A DNA stretch of 64,000 nt from an uncultured Anaerolineae bacterium (GCA_903838415.1 CAILYI010000211.1:1-64000); one strand, 5' to 3'; shown: positions 35,017 to 43,808, counted from the first letter of the stretch. Notes: a model not told the origin generated them from the letters alone. Made by a program: numbers and translations.

Positions 35017-36030
35017 ATGAAAACCAACTCGAAACTTATCTCAATTCTGACAGGCCTGCTCGTTGCTTTGGCAGTCTTGTTGAGCGCCTGCAGCCCGGCC
35101 ACAGCGCCAGTCCCCACCACGGACGTGAACGCAATCTCCACCCAGGCCGCCCTGACGGTGGTCGCCGGGATTACTCAAACGGCTGAGGCTATGCCCAGCA
35201 ACACCGTGGTGCCGACGGCGACAATTTCGTTTACTTCCACGCCCGATGCGGCGGCGACCGCCACGGCCGCGCCGACCATGCCACCCGTGGCAACCCTGCC
35301 CGGCTCCAGCCCTTCGCCCATCCCGGTCAACCCGGCCACAGCTTTTGGCTGTTATAACGCTGCGTACATGGCTGATGTGACCATTTTGTATGCCCCGGCG
35401 TTTAATCCGGGCGATAAGTTTACCAAAACCTGGCGTGTCAAAAATTCCGGCAGCTGCGATTGGCCGAGGGGTTTTCAGATCATGTTCGTCGGCGGCGACC
35501 GGTTCGGAGCGAACACCACCACGATCAATCAAAAAGTCAAAGCCGGGGGTGTGGTCGAAATTTCCATCCCGATGACGGCGCCTTATCTGGCTGGAGTAGT
35601 CAACAGCAACTGGCAGTTGGCAACGGATATCGGCAAACCGTTTGGACAGGTGCTTTCAGCAGTCATTACGCTGCCAGAATCGGTCGTGGCCAGCGGCGGA
35701 TGTTTGAACGCGGTCCTGATTTCAGACGAAACCATTCCCAGCGGCACGGTACTGAGTCCAGGTGAAAAATTCACCAAGACGTGGCTGATTAAAAATACCG
35801 GCACCTGCACCTGGACCGGCGATTTTAAGATTACCTTTGCCGGAAGCGACATGCTGAGTTCCGATACGACCAAAATTCGTCAAAATGTCGGTCCGGGCTC
35901 CAACGGACAGATTTCTCTCGCTATGGCCGCGCCCGGGTCCTCCGGAACGTATTCCAGCGCCTGGCAGTTGGCCTCCGATGATGGCACGCGGTTCGGCCAG
36001 ATATTCTCATTTACCATCATCGTGAAATAG
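35017..36030 (+). CDS. Lipoprotein with two NBR1-type Ig-like domains
   Basis: A 337-residue secreted lipoprotein. Signal peptide residues 1-24 with lipobox LLSAC. A Thr/Pro-rich linker (about 30-105) follows, then two Ig-like domains of the NBR1 (next to BRCA1) type, each with FTKTWxxKNxGxCxW: PGDKFTKTWRVKNSGSCDW near 130 and PGEKFTKTWLIKNTGTCTW near 240. Such domains are common in Chloroflexota surface lipoproteins and presumably bind proteins or polymers. Two ATG codons lie at 35011 and 35017; the second has AGG at better spacing. Confidence 0.9.
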   Translation: MKTNSKLISILTGLLVALAVLLSACSPATAPVPTTDVNAISTQAALTVVAGITQTAEAMPSNTVVPTATISFTSTPDAAATATAAPTMPPVATLPGSSPSPIPVNPATAFGCYNAAYMADVTILYAPAFNPGDKFTKTWRVKNSGSCDWPRGFQIMFVGGDRFGANTTTINQKVKAGGVVEISIPMTAPYLAGVVNSNWQLATDIGKPFGQVLSAVITLPESVVASGGCLNAVLISDETIPSGTVLSPGEKFTKTWLIKNTGTCTWTGDFKITFAGSDMLSSDTTKIRQNVGPGSNGQISLAMAAPGSSGTYSSAWQLASDDGTRFGQIFSFTIIVK

Positions 36031-36054
36031 ACCTTTCCACCCCGGAGGAAATCC

Positions 36055-36537
36055 ATGAAGCGACTTTGGGCCGCTTGGCGCATGAAATATATTACCAATG
36101 CAACCAAAGAAACCGGCTGCATTTTTTGCAACGCTCTGGCAAAAGCCGACAACAATGTCAACCTGATTGTGATGCGCGGCCAGCACGCCTTTGTGATCCT
36201 GAACAAATTCCCCTACACCAGCGGACATGTCATGGTCGCTCCGCTGGCTCATCAGGCCACGCTCGAAGATCTGACGCCGGAAATCCGCGCGGAAATGATG
36301 GAATTATCGACGCGCTGCATGACGGTTTTACGGCAGGTCTATCAGCCGCAGGCTTTCAACCTAGGCGCGAATATCGGCGAGGCCGCCGGGGCGGGCATCC
36401 CGGGACACGTTCACATCCATATTGTGCCGCGCTGGAACGGCGACACCAATTTTATGTCAGCCGTGGGCGATGTGCGGGTTTTGCCCGAGTCGCTCGAAGA
36501 TAGTTATCAGCGCATCAAAGCAGCCTGGAAGGCATAA
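36055..36537 (+). CDS. HIT family hydrolase/phosphorylase
   Basis: A 160-residue histidine-triad protein. The catalytic HVHIHIVPRW motif lies near residue 120, and the N-terminal CIFCNAL resembles the zinc-binding pair in Ap4A-phosphorylase-like HIT proteins. Members hydrolyse or phosphorolyse dinucleoside polyphosphates or nucleoside phosphoramidates. Start with GGAGG nine bases upstream. It is 25 bases downstream of the lipoprotein gene. Substrate is not known. Confidence 0.93.
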   Translation: MKRLWAAWRMKYITNATKETGCIFCNALAKADNNVNLIVMRGQHAFVILNKFPYTSGHVMVAPLAHQATLEDLTPEIRAEMMELSTRCMTVLRQVYQPQAFNLGANIGEAAGAGIPGHVHIHIVPRWNGDTNFMSAVGDVRVLPESLEDSYQRIKAAWKA

Positions 36538-36555
36538 AGCTCATCAACTTCAAAA

Positions 36556-36586
36556 AAACTGCCCGGACGATTTGTCTGGGCAGTTT
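36556..36586 (+). terminator. Bidirectional terminator between HIT gene and glycosyltransferase
   Basis: AAACTGCCCGGA (36556-36567) pairs with TCTGGGCAGTTT (36575-36586) including one G-U pair, flanked by A on the left and T on the right. Confidence 0.82.
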
Positions 36587-36615
36587 TGCTTTCCGGGGTT
36601 ATTCGCCAAGAAATA

Positions 36616-37863
36616 TCAGCGTTTGTGTTGGAAGACTCCGGCGGGCGAAGAGTGCAAATTGCTTCTGGCTGGGTCGGCAATGCTGGAAAAATTCTCCGCC
36701 AGCAAGGCATTATAAATGGTCTCGTACTGTTTGATGGTATTCTCCAGGCCATGATAACGCGCCGTTTTCTGGCTGACGAGTCCCATCGCCTGCCAACGCT
36801 CGGGGTGATCGGCGAGCAGTTCCATGTAACGGGCCGCTTCCGCATCGTCGCCGGGCGTGAACAGATAGCCATTCAGCCCTTCAGCGACCAATTCGGGCAA
36901 AGCCACGGCATTGGCCAGCAAAATCGGCTTTCCACAGGCCATGGCTTCCAGGGAGGCGATACTCAACAGTTCCGCTTCGCTGGGCATGGTGAATATGTCG
37001 ACGCTGTTCAGCAGCGCGGGCAAATCCTCGATCGGGATGTAGCTGGTAAAGCGGACGCTTACGCCCAGATTTAATTTCCGGGCAAGTTCTTCCAGTTTTT
37101 GCTGCGCGGCGCCTTTCCCGGCAATGACCAGCTGCACATCCGGGCGGTTGAGCCGCTGCATGGCGCGCAGCAAAACATCGATGCGCTTTTCGCTGTCAAC
37201 CCGGCCTACGAACAGGAATATCTTCTTATCGAGTGCAATGCCATAGCGCTGGCGCATGGCATTGCGATCTACGCCCGGATCGGGATGGAAACGCTTCAGG
37301 TCAATGCCACAGGAGGCGGGGAAGATGGGGATGCGCAGTCCTTGCGCGCGCACCAGGGCAGCAGACGCGGCAGATTGTGCGGTGGCAATATCCAGGCGAT
37401 TATAGACTCCCAGCATCCACTGCCACATGATCCACTGATAAACCGGCTTAAGGTTCGAGATGAGCGGGACATACGCAGCCAGGTTTTCGGGCATGAAATG
37501 ATTGGTGCCGATCAACTTGACATGGTTGCGGCGGGCCACTTGAATGACGTCACGGCTGAGCGGGAAATGATCCTGGACGTGCACCACATCCGGCTGGAAA
37601 TCGTCAAAAATCTGTTGCACGGCATTTTCAGAGAACAGGGAAAAATACGCATCCGGGTGAATCCAGTTCAGGTTGGCAGACCAGATGGCTTCAATGCGAA
37701 CGTTATTCGCTGAATGCGCCTGATAGGCCTGTCCCTTTTCAGAAGGGAAAATGGATAAGACTTCGTGCCCGCGCCTGGCCAGGCCTTCGGCCAGATTTTC
37801 AGTAAAGATCGCCTGTCCGTTTAGCGCAGGATAATTAACTGTGCCTGCTATCAGTATTTTCAT
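36616..37863 (-). CDS. Glycosyltransferase family 4 protein (GT-B fold)
   Basis: A 415-residue GT-B glycosyltransferase. The N-terminal acceptor domain has GQAIFTENLAEGLARRGHEV. The donor domain has the nucleotide-sugar site FVGRVDSEKRIDVLLRAM near residue 220 and the E-x7-E motif as PSEAELLSIASLEAMACGKPIL near 300. It resembles enzymes that add mannose or glucose to membrane lipids (PimB/diacylglycerol-type). One base separates its ATG from the stop of the upstream DedA gene. Likely works on membrane glycolipid; substrate unproven. Confidence 0.9.
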   Translation of the reverse strand: MKILIAGTVNYPALNGQAIFTENLAEGLARRGHEVLSIFPSEKGQAYQAHSANNVRIEAIWSANLNWIHPDAYFSLFSENAVQQIFDDFQPDVVHVQDHFPLSRDVIQVARRNHVKLIGTNHFMPENLAAYVPLISNLKPVYQWIMWQWMLGVYNRLDIATAQSAASAALVRAQGLRIPIFPASCGIDLKRFHPDPGVDRNAMRQRYGIALDKKIFLFVGRVDSEKRIDVLLRAMQRLNRPDVQLVIAGKGAAQQKLEELARKLNLGVSVRFTSYIPIEDLPALLNSVDIFTMPSEAELLSIASLEAMACGKPILLANAVALPELVAEGLNGYLFTPGDDAEAARYMELLADHPERWQAMGLVSQKTARYHGLENTIKQYETIYNALLAENFSSIADPARSNLHSSPAGVFQHKR

Positions 37864-37864
37864 A

Positions 37865-38533
37865 TTAAATCGCTCCTTTCTTCGTCATTGGACTGACGCC
37901 AATTTTAGAAGGTTTGCCGTCCGGTGCGCTTTGGCGCAAAATGCGACGGCTGATCCAAAAAACGAAGATGATAAACAAAACTGTTGCGGCAAGGATGACA
38001 TATTCCAGGCCTTGTTCAACGCGCTTGATGGCCTCGGTGGCAAAATAACCAATCAACACCAATGAGCCGGTCCAGATGACTTCACCGCCAAAGACCGCCG
38101 GGAACCAGCGCCGCCAGGGCGCTTTGACCAATCCTGCCGCAATCAGGGATGGAATCATCAGACTCATCGAGAGTTTGGCAAGAAACAGGATTTTGGTGGC
38201 ATGTTCGCGCATCACAGACTGCAGCCGCTCCAATTTTTCACGGCTGATGCCTGTCCGCCGTCCAATGCGCAGGAACCACTCGATTTTCCCGACATAGCCA
38301 AGGGCGTACCAAAGCGAATCTGCGGTGAGATTCCCGACAGAGGCTGCCAGAAAAACCAATCCGGGACGCATCACGCCAGCCGAAGCTGCCGCCGCACCCA
38401 GCAGTGTGGCGATCGGACCTTCAACAGCAACCATCAAGGCTAGTGCTAAATAACTCCAAGACCCCCATTCAGGGATTTGACCACTCTTCCAAGCAACACT
38501 AAAATTTTGCAAAATATCAAACAATGTATTCAA
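37865..38533 (-). CDS. DedA family (SNARE-associated) membrane protein
   Basis: A protein of about 222 residues with four to five membrane segments and family motifs VEGPIATLLGAAAASAGVM, GNLTADSLWYALGY and FLAKLSMSLMIPSLIAAGLVKAPWRRWFPAVFGGEVIW. DedA proteins act as lipid scramblases/transporters, including undecaprenyl-phosphate recycling. The frame stays open to 38695, but the first 54 residues do not look like protein (many Cys, no family match), so I place the start at a TTG at 38531-38533. That choice is uncertain. Co-transcribed with the glycosyltransferase. Confidence 0.8.
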   Translation of the reverse strand: MNTLFDILQNFSVAWKSGQIPEWGSWSYLALALMVAVEGPIATLLGAAAASAGVMRPGLVFLAASVGNLTADSLWYALGYVGKIEWFLRIGRRTGISREKLERLQSVMREHATKILFLAKLSMSLMIPSLIAAGLVKAPWRRWFPAVFGGEVIWTGSLVLIGYFATEAIKRVEQGLEYVILAATVLFIIFVFWISRRILRQSAPDGKPSKIGVSPMTKKGAI

Positions 38534-38777
38534 TCGCTCGCAATTCCCTTTCTTTTTGGTACAAAGAGATACATTTATCAGTCTATCAGATATGCAAGCT
38601 GGCGCACATAAGTCTCCACACTTCTCCACATATTGACAACAATTCATCCATGCATGGCTAACTTCTATTTCTTTGACTAATACCAATACATGCAATTATT
38701 TACAGAAACGCAAGAAGTACCTTTGGGTAGCTCCCATCCGTTTAGAATCGTGGCATGATAGAGATAAGTGAGGTGCC

Positions 38778-40031
38778 ATGAATATAAAAACCATCCTGTT
38801 TCCCGTGCTCATTCTTGCGCTCGTGTCGAGCGCATGCTCCGCCGTCATCACGCAAGCTGACCAACCGGTCGTTGAAAACCTTCAGGCCGCGGCCACCGTC
38901 GTCCCGACGGCGCTGCCCACCGCAACTGCGGAGCCTGCGCCCATCATGCAATCCGTCGAACAAAGCCAACCGGCTCAATTAATCTCCGCGCCGCTGACAG
39001 TCGGTCCCAACCCATCTGACGTGCCCGCCGGGTACAACCCGCTGACCGGCTTACCCGTCAGCGATCCGTCCACCCTGGAATTGCCCGCGGTGCTGATTTC
39101 GATTACCAACTTCCCGCCTTCGTCGCGCCCGCAGGCCGGATTATCCTTCTCGCCCTGGGTCTTTGAGATTTATATCGCCGAGGGCATGACGCGTTACTTG
39201 GCCGCCTTCTACGGCGATTTCCCCAAAACCATCAGCGCGGATGGCCAACAGGATGCCAACCAGCCGCCAACCGCCGAAGTCGGCCCGGTGCGCTCGGGAC
39301 GCCTGCCCTACGTTTACATCCGCGATTTCTTCCAGAATTCATGCCTGGTCTACGCGGGCGCCACCTACCAGATTCGCGCCCGCCTGCGCGGCTGCGCCAT
39401 GGTCTTCGGGGATGACTCCAGCAACATCAACAGCGCCATGCTAGACGTGACCCGCCTGCAAAAAATCGCTGAGCAAAACAAACGCCCCAGCGACGCTTTC
39501 AACTACACCGGTAACCTTTTCAACGCCACGCCCTCGGAGCAGGGCGCGCCCGCCAGCCTGATCAATGTCTATTACAGCCTGCTCAACCAGGGACAGTGGC
39601 AATATGATACGGCTTCCGGCGCTTACCTGAAACTAACCGACTTCGCCGATGGCTCCGGCAAGTTCACCCCCGCCACCGACCGGCTGACCGGCAAACAGCT
39701 GGCCTTCGCCAACGTCGTTGTGCTGCACACCGAACACACCGTCCTCAATCCCTACATCATCGACGTCAAAATGGGCCCCGGCGAAACCGGCAAGGCCACC
39801 ATCTTCCGCGACGGGCAAAAGTTCGAGGCCTTCTGGACAACCATCAACGGCGAATACGAACAAACCACCGGCCTGCGCCGTCCGCTGCGCTTTGTCGACG
39901 CCAACGGCAAGCCCTTCGCCCTCAAACCCGGCCAAACCTGGGTGCACATCGTCACCAATCCCTCCGAAGTGCAGGATCAAGGCTCCGGGCAGTGGAAGCT
40001 GCGCTTCTACGCCCCGGCGGGCGCCAAGTAA
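38778..40031 (+). CDS. DUF3048 domain lipoprotein
   Basis: A 417-residue lipoprotein (lipobox SSAC at about residue 20, signal peptide MNIKTILFPVLILALVS). A Pro/Thr/Ala linker leads to a DUF3048 N domain (GYNPLTGLPVSDPSTLELPAVLISITN near 85; GPVRSGRLPYVYIRDFFQ near 175) and a DUF3048_C domain (NVVVLHTEHT onward). YerB-type proteins of this family are cell-surface or spore-coat associated in Firmicutes; activity unknown. GAGG ribosome-binding site. Followed by a strong terminator and a paralogue. Confidence 0.92.
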   Translation: MNIKTILFPVLILALVSSACSAVITQADQPVVENLQAAATVVPTALPTATAEPAPIMQSVEQSQPAQLISAPLTVGPNPSDVPAGYNPLTGLPVSDPSTLELPAVLISITNFPPSSRPQAGLSFSPWVFEIYIAEGMTRYLAAFYGDFPKTISADGQQDANQPPTAEVGPVRSGRLPYVYIRDFFQNSCLVYAGATYQIRARLRGCAMVFGDDSSNINSAMLDVTRLQKIAEQNKRPSDAFNYTGNLFNATPSEQGAPASLINVYYSLLNQGQWQYDTASGAYLKLTDFADGSGKFTPATDRLTGKQLAFANVVVLHTEHTVLNPYIIDVKMGPGETGKATIFRDGQKFEAFWTTINGEYEQTTGLRRPLRFVDANGKPFALKPGQTWVHIVTNPSEVQDQGSGQWKLRFYAPAGAK

Positions 40032-40035
40032 TCTC

Positions 40036-40065
40036 AAACCCCTCTCCACACGGAGAGGGGTTTTT
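40036..40065 (+). terminator. Intrinsic terminator between the two DUF3048 genes
   Basis: AAACCCCTCTCC (40036-40047) pairs with GGAGAGGGGTTT (40052-40063) around a four-base loop, followed by a T run. It separates the two paralogues transcriptionally. Confidence 0.9.
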
Positions 40066-40068
40066 CTA

Positions 40069-40074
40069 TATAAT
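40069..40074 (+). promoter_or_regulatory. -10 element just upstream of the second DUF3048 gene
   Basis: TATAAT ends six bases before the ATG at 40081, so transcription would start at or next to the start codon. GGAGAA lies in between, but too close to act as a normal ribosome-binding site on a leadered mRNA. Confidence 0.5.
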
Positions 40075-40080
40075 GGAGAA

Positions 40081-41727
40081 ATGAAACGACTCATTCTGCC
40101 CTGGCTGATCCTGGGACTATTGGCCTGTGCCTGCGCCCCAACCGTCCCCACGCGCGAAACCGCCCCACTGACTGCTTCTCCCACGCCATCCGCCAGCGCC
40201 ACGCTGACACCTGCCCCCACCCCAACCGCCACCCTGACTCCCACGCCGCAGCCGCGTCTGACGGCGCTGCCCTCCGGCCCGGACGCGGAAAACTTAGCCC
40301 CCGGCTTCAACCCGCTGACAGGACTGCGCCAGCAAGACCCATCCATGTTGGAACTGCCCGCCGTGCTGGTTTCGATCAGCAACAGCCCGGTCACCGCCCG
40401 CCCGCAGGCCGGGACCAGTTTCGCGGCCTGGATTTACGAAATGTTCATCGGCGAGGGCGCCACACGTTTCATGGGCGTGTTCTACGGCGACCTGCCGCGC
40501 CGCATCCCCAACGCCAGCGGTGATTGCGCGCCCGCCAGCGCGCCCTTCCAGCCCAGCAGCGCATGGATTGGCAATCGCGTCTGGTTGGACGAGAACGGGG
40601 ATGGCCGCCAGGATCCGTGGGAGGCGGGCGTTGGCGGGATTTGCGTCAGCCTGCTGGAGGCCGCCAGCGGTAGCGTCCAGGCCAGCAGCGGCACGGACTC
40701 GAACGGGTATTTCGCTTTCGACGCGGCAACGCTCTCAGCAGACAAGGCCTACCAGCTTGAGTTCAAACTTCCAGCGGCTTTCAGCTTCACCAGCCCCAAC
40801 CTGGGCAACGATGACGAAGACAGCGACGCCGACCCCGTCACCGGGCGCAGCGCGCTCATCCATAACGGCGAGACCGGCCCCGGCTGGGATGCCGGTCTGA
40901 TCCTGGTCAACCCTCCGCCGCCGGCCTTTTCCCCCTCCGATATCGCCCCAGATCGAACCTACGTCGGCCCGATTCGCTCGGGACGCCTGACGTACAACGA
41001 CTTTGTGCGCCTGTTCCCGGCCAGCTGCCTGGTCTACGCCAGCGCCGGGGATGGCATCCGCCAGCAGCTGCAGGGCTGTGAGATCATTTTCGGCGAGCAG
41101 CCCGGGCAAAGCCCAAACACGGCCCTGCTGGATGTGGATCATTTGAAGGAGCTGGCGCAGAACAGCAAAATCGCCCGCCAGCCGGTCAATTATTCCGGGC
41201 ATCTGTTTGACCCCGCGCCGCCCACCGGGGGCCAGCCCGCCGCCTCGTTGTGGACGTTTTTCCACGCCTTCGCGCAGTCTTTCTGGCAGTATGATGCGGT
41301 TTCGGGCACCTACCTGCGCCAGACGGATGACGTGGATGGCCTGGGCAACTTCCACGCGGATAGCGACCGCCTGACCGGGCGGCAGCTGGCCTTTGAGAAT
41401 GTGGTCGTGCTGTTAGCCGATTACCAGGTCTTTCGACACGGGCAATATGACATTGACCTGTGCTGTGGCTTTGAAGGCTACGCTTTCCTGTTCCGCGACG
41501 GGCAGATGTACAAAATTCGCTGGTCGACCACCAACCGCGCCTGGGAACAGCAGACCGGCCTGCTGCGCCCAATCCACTTTGCCGGTGCGGACCGCCAGCC
41601 TTTCCCGCTCAAACCGGGTCGCACCTTTGTCAGCATTATGACGATCAATTCGGTTTTGAAAGACCTGAAGGATGGCAAGTGGCAGGCCTTTTTCGTCATG
41701 CCCGATGACCTGGCGCCGCAGAAGTAA
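40081..41727 (+). CDS. DUF3048 lipoprotein with inserted SdrD-B/Cna-B-like domain
   Basis: A 548-residue lipoprotein (lipobox LACAC, residues about 13-18). It has the same plan as the preceding gene: Pro/Thr linker, DUF3048 N motifs (FNPLTGLRQQDPSMLELPAVLVSISN; GPIRSGRLTYNDFVRLFP) and C domain (NVVVLLADYQ). Between the first N-domain strands and RSGRLTY an extra block of about 130 residues is inserted: WIGNRVWLDENGDGRQDPWEAGVGG starts a calcium-binding SdrD-B-type prealbumin-like domain (residues about 160-290), as in Gram-positive adhesins. The longer open frame upstream of 40081 lies inside the preceding gene and terminator. ATG start has the -10 element six bases upstream. Confidence 0.9.
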   Translation: MKRLILPWLILGLLACACAPTVPTRETAPLTASPTPSASATLTPAPTPTATLTPTPQPRLTALPSGPDAENLAPGFNPLTGLRQQDPSMLELPAVLVSISNSPVTARPQAGTSFAAWIYEMFIGEGATRFMGVFYGDLPRRIPNASGDCAPASAPFQPSSAWIGNRVWLDENGDGRQDPWEAGVGGICVSLLEAASGSVQASSGTDSNGYFAFDAATLSADKAYQLEFKLPAAFSFTSPNLGNDDEDSDADPVTGRSALIHNGETGPGWDAGLILVNPPPPAFSPSDIAPDRTYVGPIRSGRLTYNDFVRLFPASCLVYASAGDGIRQQLQGCEIIFGEQPGQSPNTALLDVDHLKELAQNSKIARQPVNYSGHLFDPAPPTGGQPAASLWTFFHAFAQSFWQYDAVSGTYLRQTDDVDGLGNFHADSDRLTGRQLAFENVVVLLADYQVFRHGQYDIDLCCGFEGYAFLFRDGQMYKIRWSTTNRAWEQQTGLLRPIHFAGADRQPFPLKPGRTFVSIMTINSVLKDLKDGKWQAFFVMPDDLAPQK

Positions 41728-41749
41728 GCGGTTGAACCCTGACACAGCT

Positions 41750-41896
41750 CATAATCCTTCACAGATGGACCATGATACATCAACGACGAACCATGAACCA
41801 TCAACGATGGACCATAATGCTTCAATGATGCATCGTAATGCTTCAACGACGCGCCATAATGCTTCAATGATGAACTATGATGCTTCAATGGCGCAG
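41750..41896 (+). repeat. 21-bp degenerate tandem repeat block (7 units)
   Basis: Seven contiguous 21-bp units, starting at 41750, 41771, 41792, 41813, 41834, 41855 and 41876. Consensus core CATAATGCTTCAATGAT plus four variable bases; internal steps of 7 bp are evident (CATAATG, CTTCAAT, GATGAAC). Same family as the block at 16.6 kb in reverse. The region 41728-42333 contains no gene. Confidence 0.88.
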
Positions 41897-42042
41897 GCGC
41901 ATGGGTTTGTTCTGATGTAAAAGGTTGCGGTTTGGTTTTTGCGGGCCAGGCCAGGTCATATATGCAGGCAAACGCCCAACAGCGCTGAATTTATCCGATT
42001 TTGCGATAATTCGTAACGCCGTCTCCGAGGCGATGTTTGCTA

Positions 42043-42176
42043 TATAATCTTCCCTTTAGTGGTGGGCAGTGATTTTCGCCGGGGTTCTCCGGCAGCGGTC
42101 TGGGTGGATTAGCTTTATTTCCCGATAAGTAGTTTTGTCTAAAATTCAATTATTTAAGCAGCGTTCGATGACGCTC
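42043..42176 (+). promoter_or_regulatory. Dispersed promoter/leader module, copy A
   Basis: TATAAT at 42043-42048 is followed by GGTGGGCAGTGATTTTC, a hairpin CGCCGG-GGTTCT-CCGGCA, GCGGTCTGGGTGGATTAG and TTTATTTCCCGATAAGTAG. The last part shares GCGTTCGATGACGC-like sequence with copies B and D (45.4 and 47.3 kb). The -35 element seen in other copies is not conserved here. It stands about 170 bases upstream of the broken Spo0M-like gene. Confidence 0.65.
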
Positions 42177-42333
42177 AGTGCTTGCGGTATTTGGAATACC
42201 CTTATTCCTATCGCTACTCCGGTAATTTTTCTGGACGCTGGGCAAGTCTGCGAACGCAAACTGCGATGGCGCTAAAATACAAAACTGGTAGTGAATAACC
42301 AAGGAAAAAATTCATCAAATCAGGAGATTTATC

Positions 42334-42833
42334 ATGTCCTTCATTTCGAAAATCAAACAGCAGCTTGGCATAGGTACAGTAAAAATAAAACTCGATGCAC
42401 CTAATTTCATTACACTCCCCGATTTTAATAAGAAAGGAATAAATGGCAAGGTTATCCTGGAAGAACAAAGCAGCTAAACAGTGAAATCCATCAAGATTAA
42501 TCTCCTTGAAAAAAGAAGATTGAAAGCAGTGCTGATAATAGCAGCTCAAGTAGTTCATACACAGGTCAATCAGTGGGCGGGGAACAAATTAAATTAATAT
42601 GCTGGACAAAAATCGATGAGTCTTTTGAAATCAAACAGGGTGAAAAAAGAACTATCAAATTCACATTGAATCCACCCGCTGTACAATTAAGGCCTGATCC
42701 ATTTTCACAAAACCATGTGATTTCAGCCGGAGAAATAGATTCTCCGATATGGTATGAAATTCAAGCAATCGCCGACCTCGACCATGTAACGCTAGATCCG
42801 ACAGCCGCTGCAGGAATCATGATCCAATTTTAA
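42334..42833 (+). pseudogene. Broken Spo0M-like (SpoOM/arrestin-fold) gene
   Basis: AGGAG seven bases upstream of ATG 42334 opens a frame that matches the Spo0M N-terminus (MSFISKIKQQLGIGTVKIKL, GINGKVIL). It stops after 47 codons at TAA 42475-42477, where a CAA to TAA change would restore reading into VKSIKINLLEK. A further shift of one base is needed at the A6 run 42509-42514 to reach the C-terminal part, which reads GGEQIKLICWTKIDESFEIKQGEKRTIKFTL and ends at TAA 42833 in SPIWYEIQAIADLDHVTLDP. Both halves therefore belong to one Spo0M-like protein of about 165 residues, disabled by one nonsense change and one frameshift. Spo0M regulates sporulation or cytokinesis in Bacillus; role here unknown. 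Confidence 0.78.
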
Positions 42834-42922
42834 ATTGGGTTTTTTAGCCAAATGCAAAATTTCATGCGACTTTTTATCGAGTTGCAACAGTGCCTTTGTT
42901 AGAGTTATGCATCTGGCGTTCA

Positions 42923-42973
42923 TCACAGCCGCCCAACCCAGCGTCCAGTATACGCTGGGTTGGGCGGCTGTGA
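42923..42973 (+). terminator. Exceptionally long perfect hairpin (22-bp stem)
   Basis: A 22-bp perfect inverted repeat at 42923-42944 and 42952-42973, with seven-base loop CCAGTAT, followed by GTTTTTCC. It lies 90 bases past the broken Spo0M-like gene, so it could be its terminator. The stem is longer than usual for terminators, so it may also be a trace of a mobile repeat. The rest of 42834-43351 shows no gene. Confidence 0.65.
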
Positions 42974-43351
42974 GTTTTTCCTGCTTCCAAACTGAATCCA
43001 CGCCCACCCTGCACCACTCAACATAAACCGTTGGGACAAAGATATAATGCATCCAGTCACGAATTGCGATTTTCATTTTTTCAATAAAAAAGCGCAATTT
43101 GTGAGTGACCGCGTGAGGTATCGTCATGGGGCGCTTACAATGCGTTCGTTGAGTAGGCAGGTTTCTCTGGCTACTGTTTCAAAACCAACAAGTGGCAACA
43201 TCTGCTTGGGAAAATAGTTCTGACAGCGAACTGCCTTCGGTATAATAATATTATTCGGAGCTACTCAACCTTCTGGCATTTTAGAGCGCAGTGGCAATAG
43301 AATGTTTTGACATCTTTTATCCATAGTTTACCCATAAAAAGGAACCCTGCC

Positions 43352-43633
43352 ATGTCTTTTCAAGCTTATCTCGACAACATCGAAGAAAAAACCGGCAAAA
43401 CCCCCAATGATTTTATTGCGATGGCAAAAGAAAAGGGCTTTGACAACCCGAAGACAAAAGCAGGGGACATCGTTGCATGGCTTAAAGAAGAATACGGTCT
43501 GGGCCGTGGTCATGCCATGGCGATTGTTTACGTTATCAAGAATGGCGCAGAAATCGGGGATAAACACGTCGGGGCGGATGGAGTTCATCGTGACGAGTCG
43601 AAGGTTTTGAAGTTGGATGGGAAAAAGAAATAA
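43352..43633 (+). CDS. DUF4287 domain protein
   Basis: A 93-residue protein with a DUF4287 domain (SFQAYLDNIEEKTGKTPNDFIAMAKEKGF, then DIVAWLKEEYGLGRGHAMAIVYVIK). This is a small helix-rich fold common in bacteria, function unknown; it sometimes stands next to DUF5655. The ATG at 43352 with GGA upstream is preferred to a longer frame. It stands alone between non-coding stretches. Confidence 0.88.
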   Translation: MSFQAYLDNIEEKTGKTPNDFIAMAKEKGFDNPKTKAGDIVAWLKEEYGLGRGHAMAIVYVIKNGAEIGDKHVGADGVHRDESKVLKLDGKKK

Positions 43634-43808
43634 TAGCATTCGCCGGACAAGTGCGGGGCGTTGCCCACACTTGCGGAGAAGCGACCCCAAGCAGCGGATT
43701 CGGCGTCTGGCGGCTTTATCTGCCAGGTCCCGCTCTTGCCAGTACCGCCTGCCGTTAGCCTGCTCCTTATAAATTATTGATAAAACCAAGAGCGATAGAT
43801 AAGTGAAT

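Noticed and set aside
38534-38695. N-terminal extension of the DedA protein
   Set aside because: The 54 extra residues are Cys-rich, unlike the family, and not needed for the membrane fold.
41478-41888. Minus-strand frame with SLKHYGA-type heptapeptides
   Set aside because: Same artefact of the 21-bp repeat, continuing antisense into the DUF3048 gene.
42895-42980. Integron attC site around the long hairpin
   Set aside because: A GTTAG-like sequence occurs, but the paired core sites and the unpaired bulges of attC are absent, and no integrase gene is seen.
43640-43800. A further structured element after the DUF4287 gene
   Set aside because: GC-rich but without a clear hairpin, conserved module or gene; no claim can be supported.
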